A stretch of 47,276 nt of DNA from Entophlyctis helioformis (lineage: Eukaryota; Chytridiomycota; Chytridiomycetes; Chytridiales; Chytriomycetaceae), in the NCBI GenBank assembly GCA_025526915.1, contig JAHLKH010000195.1, positions 1-47,276 of the forward strand, read 5' to 3'. The notes below the pieces were generated by a model. The model worked only from the letters and a program-made list of their open reading frames with translations. It did no database searches and was not told where the DNA came from. The first letter of the stretch is position 1. Each line of letters begins with the position of its first letter. The position numbers were made by a program, and so were the translations under genes. Shown piece by piece: positions 1 to 8,945 of the stretch.

Positions 1-926
1 TCATTGCCGCCAAGTGGCGCGATGAGGCTGTTGAGCAAGGTGTCACTCAACGCGCTCTGAGCCTGCTGTTCAGCGAGCTGGCGTACCTGGCCGAGCACGA
101 GATGCGCACCGTCGAGCTTGCGAGCGGCGATGTGGTGACTGTCACACCTGGAGCAGCCAAGTGCACGACCATGTCGGACGATGCCATCCCGGAGTCGCTG
201 CGAGACGCTCTCATCCGCCAAGTTGCCGTGCTCGAGGACGTTCCCGACCACAAGAAGGACTGGCATCCAGGATCGCACGGCAAGGTGCTTGATCTCGTGC
301 ATCCATCACTCTACCCGCTCGTCATTGGTCGCAGCCTGGTCCTGTCTCGTGACCGGCGTGCCACGGCAATATGCATGCCGCCGTGGGACGTGCTATCTGC
401 AAACGAGCACACGTCATGCAGTTTGGCGGACAACGGCTCCAACCGGTTCCAGTGGCTGCCATCCGAGTTCCGCGTCCATGAGAACGGCACCGTGTCCATC
501 AACTCGTACATCAACAACCTGCACCCAGTCTGGCACAACTCGCTCTACAAGACGATCGCCAAGGTGTTTGAGCGGTTCGTGCCGCTGTTTGAGAGTGTGT
601 TCGCGTACAGAGACGGCGTGCAGCTGTACATCACGGATGTGCAAGAATGGTACGCGACGCGCGAGGAACTCCAGGGCTTGAAGCGCAGATGCCCTGAGCT
701 GCCGAGCGAGGATGACGATGCTGGATACAAGCGCGCACGCCGCTTCCTCCGAGACCGCAGGGACGACTCTCAAGAGGACAGCCAAGACACGGATGATGGC
801 AGTGCCAAGGACTGCGACGCTGCTAACAAAGTTGGGAGTCAGGCTGGTGACAAGTCCGAATACGTCGACCGCAGCGAGGACGACGAAGAGGATGGCGACA
901 AGGAGGAGGATGAAGACGAGGACAAG

Positions 927-958
<32 letters not shown>

Positions 959-1767
959 TTACGAAGACAACGACGATGATGATGACGATTACGTAGACGA
1001 GGAGGAGGAGGATCAGCTTGACTTCTACAATCAGTCTGGTTTCCTCCAGCCGCGACTGGCCATTTGAGTTCACACCGCCAGCTTTGCCGTTTGCACCCGT
1101 CAGCCTGCGCGGCCGCAACCTGCAGGTGATTTTCAAGCTGGCCAACATCCACCTGACACCAAAGAAGCCCAAGTACGGCGGCGGCAGCTGGCACATTGAG
1201 GGCATCGAAGGCGAATCGATTGTCGCCACAGGCATCTACTACTACGACATGGACAACATCACCACATCGCGGCTGTCTTTCCGATGCAAGCCTGACGTGG
1301 ATGGAGCGTCATTCGAATCCGAGCAGTACGAGTACCGGTACTACGAAGAGGTCTACGGATTCCGGAACGAGTTCAAGATTGGCGCGCAGCCTATGGGATC
1401 GATCCAGGCAACGCAGGGCCGATGCATCGCGTTCCCCAACAGCTGGCAGCACCATGTTGATCCATTCAAGCTGGCCGATCCTTCCAAGCCGGGCTACCGC
1501 AAGATCCTCGCCTTCTTCCTGGTCGACCCGACCAAGCGCATTGTGTCGACTGCACACGTTGCTCCACAGCAGCCCGCGTGGTACGAGACGGGCGTGAGTG
1601 GAACGGGGCTGCCGGCCGAGCTTGGCACGATGATTGCGCCTCACGTCCCTGGCACCATGGATCTGGCAGAGACCCACGCAGTGCGTGCTGATCTCATGGC
1701 CGAGCGATCCAACGTCAGCTCGGCTGGCGAAGTCGAGGTTGAGGCCTTCAACTTTTGTGAGCATTGA
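1..1767 (+). CDS. DUF4246 domain protein, 5' end outside window, one frame break
   Basis: The frame is open from the first bases of the window (codons start at base 3) to about 1064. It continues in another frame from about 997 to the TGA at 1765-1767. The first part reads like the middle of the fungal DUF4246 family (WLPSEFRVHENGTVSINSYI, then NNLHPVWHNSLY), followed by a very acidic linker. The second part holds the conserved C-terminal core: RGRNLQVIFKLANIHLTP, GGSWHIEGIEGE, GIYYYD, RCIAFPNSWQHHVDPF, ILAFFLVDP. The H-x-E, distal His and Arg pattern resembles a 2-oxoglutarate/Fe(II) oxygenase fold; this is inference, as the family's biochemical role is unknown to me. The switch between frames needs +1 base (or -2) between 997 and 1064, and no GT-AG intron of credible size fixes it. 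Family call strong; integrity uncertain. Confidence 0.85.
925..1016 (+). repeat. GAC/GAT/GAG low-complexity tract (acidic linker)
   Basis: A run of GAC codons (about 927-958) and then mixed GAT/GAC/GAG codons encodes about 30 almost uninterrupted Asp/Glu residues between the two conserved parts of the DUF4246 protein. The frame break of that gene lies just after it, so slippage in or near the repeat is a possible cause. Confidence 0.9.
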
Positions 1768-1960
1768 TAGAGTGGAATGAACGCCTGCACTTGCCCGGCA
1801 ATTCAGATCGACAGACATGTAGGGCTTCGTTGCACACTGCTGCTGGCCGCTCGTGTGCTGCAGCGGAGGTGCCTGGCTGCAGACGCCGTCCAGCCAACCG
1901 TCTCGGTGTCTAACCAAGCCTGCTGGCTGCGCTCGACGGCGGTGTGTGTGTGCAGACCAC

Positions 1961-2580
1961 ATGATGGCAAAGGAGGACGAAGCGGTTGCCAACGAGGTCG
2001 AGACGCAGGAGCAGGCCGATGCCGACAACGTTGAGGAGGAGAAGGGCCACCAGGGCCAGGCCAAGAAAGACATGGAGGCCGTCACAGGGTACGTGGACGA
2101 GTCCATGGGCGGTGCGGTCGACCAGAACAAGCTTGACAAGGTCAGTGGTTCGCCTGCGGGCGGTGGTGTCGTCTGAGTTGGTGATCCTCTGGCTGACGGA
2201 GCGGCTGGTGTTGGCAGGCGTTGAACCTCGTGCAAGCGGCCAAGGTCAAGGCGGCCAAGACGGCACGGTATGTGCCGTGCAGCAGTGGTAGCGTCTGTGT
2301 GCTCTCTGCAGCCGACGCATTCAACACACTCAACGTTTGCTTTCCAGTGAGCTCGAGATGGACAAGGTCGTTGTGCAGAAGCCGGACCTTGAGCTGATTG
2401 TACGTGTCTCGCATCGCATGCTGTCTGTCTGAGATGCATGGCACCTTGCTGACATGGCGCCGCAACGACGGCTGGCGACAGATGAAGGAGTTTGAGATCA
2501 CCAAGGCGCAGGCGGACAAGGCGTTGCGTGTCAACAACGGCGACTTGGCAGCCACCATGAGACATCTGGTCGGCATTTGA
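1961..2580 (+). CDS. HYPK: HYPK-like protein (huntingtin-interacting protein K; NatA-associated), 4 exons
   Basis: Exons 1961-2140, 2218-2267, 2348-2399 and 2482-2580 join in frame to a protein of 126 residues, the usual HYPK size (human 129). The N-terminal half is acidic and disordered; the C-terminal UBA-like part reads ELEMDKVVVQKPDLELI then MKEFEITKAQADKALRVNNG, matching the HYPK/NAC-alpha UBA consensus. In other eukaryotes HYPK binds the ribosome-associated NatA N-terminal acetyltransferase (NAA15/NAA10) and acts as a nascent-chain chaperone. All introns are GT-AG and 77-82 nt, with CTGAC-type branch motifs. A second in-frame Met lies one codon after the chosen start. The two middle exons are only 50 and 52 nt, so simple gene finders may miss it. 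It converges with the DUF427 gene downstream. Confidence 0.9.
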
Positions 2581-2789
2581 AGGCGTCGGTGTACATCCCA
2601 ATGAAGACTGTGTTTGGCACGCTTGCTCGTGCAGGCTCTACATGACGGCTGCCGGCTTACTGACGGTCGCCTCTGATGCTGCGAGCTGCAACTCATGGAA
2701 CGCGATCTCGCGTCTGTGCAGGCTGGCATCGCATCTGGCAGCACGACACTGTGGATCTGCCCAGCGCGGCTCGTGCTCGTGGACGGCAT

Positions 2790-2817
2790 TGATATCGTTG
2801 ATATCGTTGATATCGTT
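2790..2817 (+). repeat. Three tandem copies of a 9-mer (GATATCGTT)
   Basis: Three perfect copies of GATATCGTT lie in the convergent gap between HYPK and the DUF427 gene. No function is visible. Confidence 0.85.
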
Positions 2818-2857
2818 GTGTTGTTGTGTCCCAAGCAAAGCCACAGTAAGAAACAGA

Positions 2858-3656
2858 TCACCAGCCCATTGTGCCAGGACCACCTTTGAAGCCGCGTGGA
2901 CCGCCGTCAATGTCAGATGTGATCCATCCGCCGTAGAACGATCCCTCCTGCGACTGCACTCTCTCGCCGTCCACATAGCACTCGAATGGGTCTGCACAGA
3001 AGCTGACGCTGTTCTTGATGGCTGCGTATTTGCTGGTTGGGTTTGCATAGAACCATGCTGAGATGCCATTCACGTGCCGTGTTGGACCGTGCTGGTCGTC
3101 AGATGGGATCCCGTGGCACATGCAACGGGAGAGCGGCGCAGACTCACCGCGACTCTGGACCGTCCTGTTGCCGATCCTGATGTCGTAGTAGCTGGCGCTG
3201 CCCTTCCACTCGCAGAATGTCTGGCGGCTGTTCTTGACGAGCACCGCCTGGTTGATGTCGGCAAGCGGAATGTAGTATGCTGCGAGCCAGTCAGTCAGTC
3301 AGTCAGTCAGTCGGACAGAGTGACGGACAGAGAGACGAGTGCGTGGCAGCACCGACACTCACTTGGAGGGTGCGACGTCTCGAGGATGCGGTGTGCCGAT
3401 GTGGTGTCTGCAATGACCACGCCGTCGAGCACGACGCGCAGATGCCGAGCAGTGGGCTCGATGGCAGGCGGTCGCTGTTGGACGGATGCACGGTGTCAGT
3501 CGAAGCCCGCCAGTGTGCCAAGGCAGTCTGCCAAGGCAGCGTGGCGGGGGAGCGTGGCGGGGTGGAGTGCCAAGGCAGCACAGCCAGCCAGCCAGCCAGC
3601 CAGCCAGCCACACGCACCGGATAGTCCCACACGCTCTCCCGCTTGGCACTGGTCAT
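2858..3656 (-). CDS. DUF427 domain protein, 4 exons
   Basis: Minus-strand exons 3618-3656, 3363-3474, 3148-3279 and 2858-3057 join in consistent phase to 160 residues. Conserved DUF427 blocks are all present in order: MTSAKRESVWDYP, RPPAIEPTARHLRVVLDGVV, HPPTYYIPLADINQ, SRQTFCEWKGSASYYD, CYVDGERVQSQEGSFYGGW, ITSD, and the terminal GFKGGPGTMGW. The family is a small single-domain beta-rich fold found in bacteria and fungi; no reaction is established that I can name. The start at 3656 gives the usual N-terminus directly before the first motif; an in-frame Met 11 codons upstream is possible. Introns of 143, 83 and 90 nt contain CCAG and CAGT tetranucleotide repeats. It is transcribed away from the cyclin gene. 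Confidence 0.9.
3288..3311 (+). repeat. (CAGT)n tetranucleotide repeat inside DUF427 intron 2
   Basis: About six tandem CAGT units lie within the intron at 3280-3362. On the coding strand the unit reads ACTG/CTGA, close to the branch-site motif seen in other introns here. Confidence 0.9.
3581..3610 (+). repeat. (CCAG)n tetranucleotide repeat inside DUF427 intron 1
   Basis: Seven or more CCAG units (CTGG on the coding strand) sit just downstream of the 5' splice site in the intron 3475-3617. Similar CTGG runs occur in intron 1 of SMC6 and of the CEP162-like gene. Confidence 0.9.
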
Positions 3657-4414
3657 GACGAGTCTGCGGAAAAGGGCCGTTGCCACCATGCAGACTCACG
3701 CGCAGACCCTCGCGCAGGCACAGGCAGGCACAGGCAGGCGCAGCATCCGCATGCGCGATGGCCGAGCGCGAGCGCAGCGTGTTTGTCCGCGCATCACGGA
3801 CAAACCCATGAGTCACGAGCGGTGCGGATCCGCGGCGGTGATCCGAGGGCGATGGCTCTGCGCTCGGCCGCCTGGTCCCGCTGCTTGGGCTCGGAGGAAC
3901 CCGCCAGCGCAAAATGGCGTGCTTGGCCGTGCCTGCGTGTCTGTGCGTGTCTGCGTGCTCGCTGGCTCTTAAATGCCGCCGATTGCCGCCTCGGCCGGCG
4001 TGTCCCAATCCGCCTGCTCCCGCCTGCCCCCGCCTGCCTCTGTGCCGGCCCACCGTGTGCACCAGCCGCCTCCAGCAGCAGCACCTCCAGCAGCAGCACC
4101 CGCAGCCAACGAGCCGCACGCACCGCCCGCACGGACAGCCGCACCGCCCGCACAGACACCAGCCCGCACGGACGCACCGCCAGTGGGCCGCACGTCGCCT
4201 TCACCGCCCTGTCCGCCCGCAGCCGCACCAGCCCCGCACCAGCCCCGCAGCAGCGGCCAATCGCATCTTCTGTTCTCCAGCACAGCATCCGCAGTGCCAC
4301 GTCACTCTTCGCCTGCACAGCCCTGCGCAGCCAGCACAGCTGCCCTTATAAGACCGCCGCTGCCCCTCTGCGTCTACCAGCATCAACAACGTCACCAATA
4401 ACCACCGCCAGCCC
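3657..4414. other. Divergent intergenic region between DUF427 and cyclin genes
   Basis: This 758 bp region is very GC-rich, with short repeats (GCACAGGCAG, CAGCAGCACC, CGCACGGACAGC). It has several open frames on both strands of biased composition (Ala/Pro/Arg), none resembling a protein family. It presumably holds both promoters; only a TATA-like site near 4347 stands out. Confidence 0.6.
4346..4352 (+). promoter_or_regulatory. TATA-like element upstream of cyclin gene
   Basis: TTATAAG lies about 63 bp before the cyclin ATG in an otherwise GC-rich stretch. It is a plausible core promoter element, from sequence only. Confidence 0.4.
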
Positions 4415-5770
4415 ATGACCACTTCAACGGCACACCTGCTGCACCCGCAGCCGCCCTGCCAGATCCCAAAGTCTGCTCCGCAGCACCACCACAGCAGCGA
4501 TAGCCACAACAGCAACAGCAGCGATAACAGCCACCACAACAGCAACAGCAACAGCAGCAACAGCCAGCCCGGCCTGATGCCCATCGACACCATCGAGTTT
4601 GCCCGCTTCGTGGCGTGGCTGGTGTTTGGCATCCTCGCCCAGTCGCAGCAGCAGCCGCAGCACCACGATCGCCACCTGCCGTCGATGCAGCAGCGCCAGC
4701 AGTCGGCCGTGCTCGCCATCCACTCGATCCTGCGCGGCTCGTCGAGCGTGGTGTCGCTGCCCATGGTGCTGACGTCGCTGCTCTACATCCACCGGGTGGC
4801 CAAGAGCCGAGTGAGCACGCCCGCCCACGGCGCCGAAGCGCACCTCTTCTTCATTGCGCTCGTTGCGGCCCACAAGGTCAACGACGACTCGGCGCTGCGG
4901 TGCCGCGCGTGGTCGAAAGTGACGGGCCTGCCACCGCCCACCATCGTGCTCATGGAGCGCGAGTTTCTGGGCAGCATCGGCTACGAGCTGTTTGTGGGCA
5001 AGGCCGAGTACCGCAGCTGGGTCGCCCGCATCCTCGGACTGGCGCAGACCTGGGACATGCACCAGCGGCTCGCTGCTGCCCGCAAGAGCCAGATGCAGCA
5101 GACGCAGCAGATGCAGCAGACGCACAAGGAGAGCCCCGTGCGCATCACCGTCACGCCAGAGTCGCAGAGCGGATCCCCGTGCGGCAGTGGGTCTCGCCTC
5201 ACGCCGCCGCCGACTCCTCTGTCGCCAGTCATGCCACTGCCAGCGCCATCGTCGTGTGCACTCGTGCCGTCGCACACGTCGGCTGTACACGGCCACACGT
5301 CATTGCCGTCATCTGATCTCGCTCGTCCGTCCGTGTCGCCAGCATCGTCTGTGCTGCTGCCACCGCCACCCGCCCACGTCCAACCAACGCTGCCACCGCC
5401 ACTCCAACTGTCCTCGCGGCCAGTGCTGCCACTCCCCGTCCGCCGCCCGTCTCAGTACTCGCCGCCCTCTTCGACTGCGCTCTCGTTGGCACCGCATGCC
5501 GCGCTGCTGCCGATCCCCATGCATCCGCCCATCCAGCCGTCGCTCAGCACTGTGCGTCGGACCGTGTCGCTCGACGCGTTCAGCCTGCAGGCATCCGCCG
5601 CCGCACGCAAGCGCACCGCCGAAGAGACGGCCGCACCAGCTGCCGGCCTGTCGTCGTCGATGCTGCTGTCCACCACATCGGCGTTTGCCCATGCGTTCAA
5701 GTCGCCGCTTCCCATGTCGCCGTCCGAGCACGCCTTGCCCGACTCGGCCAAGCGACTGCGCATCGACTGA
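4415..5770 (+). CDS. PHO80/PCL-type cyclin, single exon
   Basis: An intronless gene of 451 residues. Residues 1-55 are Ser/Asn/His-rich and disordered. Residues about 57-213 form a cyclin domain of the PHO80/PCL class: FARFVAWLVF, TSLLYIHRVAK, the hallmark AAHKVNDDSALRCRAWSKVT, GLPPPTIVLMEREFLGSIGY and EYRSWVARIL. The C-terminal half (about 220-451) is Pro/Ser-rich with many S/T-P sites and ends in a basic AKRLRID. Such cyclins activate a PHO85-type CDK and act in phosphate, glycogen or cell-cycle control in fungi; which branch this one serves cannot be told. Start chosen at the first ATG of the frame after a short A/C-rich leader. Confidence 0.88.
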   Translation: MTTSTAHLLHPQPPCQIPKSAPQHHHSSDSHNSNSSDNSHHNSNSNSSNSQPGLMPIDTIEFARFVAWLVFGILAQSQQQPQHHDRHLPSMQQRQQSAVLAIHSILRGSSSVVSLPMVLTSLLYIHRVAKSRVSTPAHGAEAHLFFIALVAAHKVNDDSALRCRAWSKVTGLPPPTIVLMEREFLGSIGYELFVGKAEYRSWVARILGLAQTWDMHQRLAAARKSQMQQTQQMQQTHKESPVRITVTPESQSGSPCGSGSRLTPPPTPLSPVMPLPAPSSCALVPSHTSAVHGHTSLPSSDLARPSVSPASSVLLPPPPAHVQPTLPPPLQLSSRPVLPLPVRRPSQYSPPSSTALSLAPHAALLPIPMHPPIQPSLSTVRRTVSLDAFSLQASAAARKRTAEETAAPAAGLSSSMLLSTTSAFAHAFKSPLPMSPSEHALPDSAKRLRID

Positions 5771-6076
5771 TCCTCCCCCGCCGTGTCTCTTCATGAATGG
5801 CATACCCACTTCTCTGTCCATCCCGTCCTTCAGTCTGCCCTTATTTATGTCTGCCAATACAGCTGGTTCTTACAGTATCACATCTTGCCGCATCTGATGC
5901 TTGGTCAGAGTCCGAAACTCCGCGATTCATCTGATAGTGACAAACTCCGACATGCCACCTGTTGCACAGGTGCAAGACGCCTGGCGTTGCCCGCTTCTCT
6001 TCCAACCCACCAACTACAGTAGACAGCCCGTCGCAGGCTCCATAGACTGCCCACTACCACACATACATACATACAC
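5771..6076. other. Intergenic region with ACATACATA leader
   Basis: The 306 bp between the cyclin stop and the next ATG shows no gene. The last 20 bp are an ACACATACATACATACAC run directly before the start codon, similar to the leader of the F-box gene near 8930-8945. Confidence 0.6.
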
Positions 6077-8801
6077 ATGAATACGAACAACAAGATGTCG
6101 TTTGTGGCACGCAAAACACTGGCAGCTGGGCTGGCACTCACTGTCGCTATCAACAACGTGGCAAGCCATCCGTTGCCGCCGACCGTGTCCGACACGTCGC
6201 CAACATCGCCGTCCACGCCATCGACACCGCAATCGCCACCCTGGCAACCGCCAAGCACCGCAGCCGTCGTCGCAACCGCCGAGTACACGTCGCTGAGACA
6301 AGCGTCGCCCGCTTTGCAGCTGATTGTCGGCACGCTCTGCTTCACGGGCGTGCTGCAGTCGGCCGTCTACGCCTTCACATCGATCCTAAAGACCGTGTCG
6401 GCAGCACGTCCAGATCATGCGACACGGGCATCGACCCTCGTCCGCAAGTGTCTTCTCGTTCTCGGTCTCGTTGGCTCGCGCGTCGTCGTGACCTTTCCAC
6501 TCGCGCTCATTGTGCTCGACTGGACAACCGCTGCGCCATCGTCGCAGCCAGCCGTGTCGCCGCTCGCCGTCTCGCGTGGCGCCGTGTGGGTGTACGCGAT
6601 CGTGGGGCTGCTGGCGACCATCCCGCAGGTCGCAGACTTTTGCGTCACGCATGGACGACGGCTGGTGAAACGCGGGTTTTCAAGTCGGCAGCGGCTGGAT
6701 GTGCCCGGCACGCTCTTGCCAGACACCTATGTCGTGCTGACGGTGGAGTACAAGCAGCGGCACGCGCTTCGCCGTGTGTTGTCGTCGCTGCTCACTGCGA
6801 CGTCGGCGAGTGGCCCGGTGCAGGCGGGAACAGCGCGGCAGACGTGCGTGGTCGTTGTGTTTGACCGCCATGCATACTCGGCGGTCGATGCTGCGTTTAT
6901 GGCCAAGATCTTGGGTGTGCATGCCATGGCGCCTGGTCGGCCCTACGCCACGCGTGCTGGCGACGTGCTGCTCGTGTGTCTATGGTCGCGATCAGAGACC
7001 TGTGTGCGCGGGCTGCAGCGCCAGGGCTTGCAGCTTGTACGCGACATGAACCAGCGTCGGCCGGCACGGCTTGACGATTCTGTCGTGGTGCTCGCAGACT
7101 GCTCGGCTGTTTTGGATGGCGATACCGTTGCGCGCGGCGTCGGTAGTCTTGCGATCCACGACGATATTGTCGCGGTGTGTGGGTGGCGGCGTGTTGCTCC
7201 CAGTGCCGTCGGCGGCAAGGGCAAGCAGGGCCGACAGTCGGATCTGATGACAGTGAGTGCTGCCTGTTTGGTATGGCGGTGCGAGCCATGGTGACTGACA
7301 CCGGTGTGTGAGCTGCAGGACGCCGACTTGCTTCTCAACGCGCTGTTCCAAAAGTCGCTAGAGAACAGCATCGGCATTGTCTCGGGTACGTCTCCCCCAG
7401 CACTTTACAGATTCCAGCCACAGCCCAACTAACACGTGCGGCACTGCCAGATCTCGACTCGGCTGCCACCTTTGTGCGGTACTCGGCCCTCAAGGCGATT
7501 GAGCGCGAGTATTTTGTTCACATGCCCAACCCCTCGACACGCGACTACCACCTCATCGACGCCGACTGGTCCAAGTACCTCTCAACCAGTAAGTGCATCT
7601 GCCCTCCACACGACTCGGTTTCCTGGCCATACTCGGTGGCTGACACTTGCGGCCCAACCCGCCGACCCAGTCCTGCAAGAACAGCACGGCCCGCAGCAAC
7701 TGCAGTTTGACTTTTACGTGGCTCCCGCGCCGGCGCCGAGTGCCGAGTCTGCCAGTCTGCGGTACATCCGATCGTTCTGGTCTACACTGTCCAACCGCGT
7801 ATCGCTGGTGGTGCACACACCCAACGCGTCAATCGCATCGCTGGCCCTTGTCTCCAAGACCGTGTGGCTGTTGCTGAGTGCCGAGACTTCGGTACCAATG
7901 GTTGCGTGTCTCGCGCTGGTGCTGAGCAGTGCAAAGGAGATCCCTGTTGCACCGATGGTGCTGTTGGCTGCAGTGGTGATGATCAAATGGGTGCTGGCGC
8001 TGGCATGGTGTGGGATGAACGGCCGGCCGGGACTTGGGCTGTACGTGCTGCCGCACATACTGATTGTGCAGCCGCTGTTCAGCCTCTCGCTGCTGTTTGC
8101 GAGTTTCTTTACATGGATGATGCGGTTTGAGCCTCAACGTAAGTCTGTGGTTTTGCAGAGTCAGATGCAGAGAGAGAGATGACTGACTGACTGACTGACT
8201 GGGGTGTGCAGGCCGGCCGTCGTCGCACGATCTCCCACACGCGACCGTGCCGTCCAATCCATCGTCGGCATCGTCGCCATCAACCATCACGCCAACATGG
8301 ACGCCAACAACATCGGGTCGCTCCACACCATCCACTGCAACACAGCCATCGACTGCAAAACAGCCTCTGCCACAGCGAGTGTCCAAGAACACCAAGCCCA
8401 AGCCCAAGCCCAAGCCCAAGCCCGACACCAAACGGCCCGAGGTCGCGCACACTCTTCGCGCCTCGTACCGCCAACTCTCGGGCGACACCTCCGTCATGGA
8501 CATTCCACAGCGTTTCGACTCTCTCCGCCGGGCCGCACCAGACCCACGCACGGCTGCCCCGCACATCCCGCAGATCCCCGATCACGAGCCACGGTTCCTC
8601 CTGCAGGACATCTACGACAGCCACTCGATCGCTGCGATTACCGTGCCGCCGTCGCTGGTCGTCCCGCCTGCCGACACGATGCCGCGCGGCCGGCCGGCTG
8701 TGCCGCCACTCCCTGCCGGCATCCTCGGGAGCAGCAGTGGTGGCGGTGTCAAGTCAGCCGGAAGTGGATCGTGGACCTCGGTCGAGTCTGGCGGCCGCTG
8801 A
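6077..8801 (+). CDS. Multipass chitin-synthase-like (GT2-type) protein with degraded catalytic motifs, 5 exons
   Basis: Exons 6077-7252, 7319-7385, 7451-7588, 7671-8138 and 8212-8801 join in phase to 812 residues. The N-terminus (MSFVARKTLAAGLALTVAIN) resembles a signal or first membrane segment; further hydrophobic helices follow (LQLIVGTLCFTGVLQSAVY, LLVLGLVGSRVVVTFPLALI, VYAIVGLLATIPQ). A soluble middle part has a glycosyltransferase-like layout (TYVVLTVEYKQRHALRRVL; DDSVVVLADCSAVLDGD; IVAVCGWRRV; SLENSIGIVSGDLDSA). A cluster of 4-5 C-terminal membrane helices and a Pro/Lys-rich tail follow. The order recalls fungal chitin synthases, but the DADT, PGC and QRRRW signatures are not recognisable (RYIRSFW sits where QRRRW is expected). 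Gene structure strong; the family is inferred and any catalytic activity doubtful. It could instead be an unrelated fungal membrane protein. Confidence 0.75.
8181..8200 (+). repeat. (GACT)n repeat next to a 3' splice site
   Basis: Five GACT units sit 12-31 bp before the exon 5 acceptor of the chitin-synthase-like gene. Each overlap creates a CTGAC, the common branch-site motif of introns in this window. Confidence 0.9.
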
Positions 8802-8945
8802 CTGCCGCCGACTCTTCCGCCGGAATGAAGATACTGTTGATCATTGACCAGGATCACACGTTCATGTCGGAGTTTGGGCCGAAAAGGTTTCTGCACTTGC
8901 CCATCAACCGAACACACCAACCCACACGCACACACATACATAGAG

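Noticed and set aside
414..1235. Minus-strand frame with a poly-Val stretch resembling a membrane helix
   Set aside because: The Val run is the antisense of the GAC repeat coding for poly-Asp in the DUF4246 gene.
1309..2601. Minus-strand open frame of 430 codons
   Set aside because: It lies opposite the DUF4246 core and HYPK, has a skewed composition and no family motifs; a shadow of GC-rich coding DNA.
4424..5296. Minus-strand open frame of 290 codons opposite the cyclin
   Set aside because: Arg/His/Val-rich antisense of the cyclin codons; the forward frame carries clear cyclin motifs.
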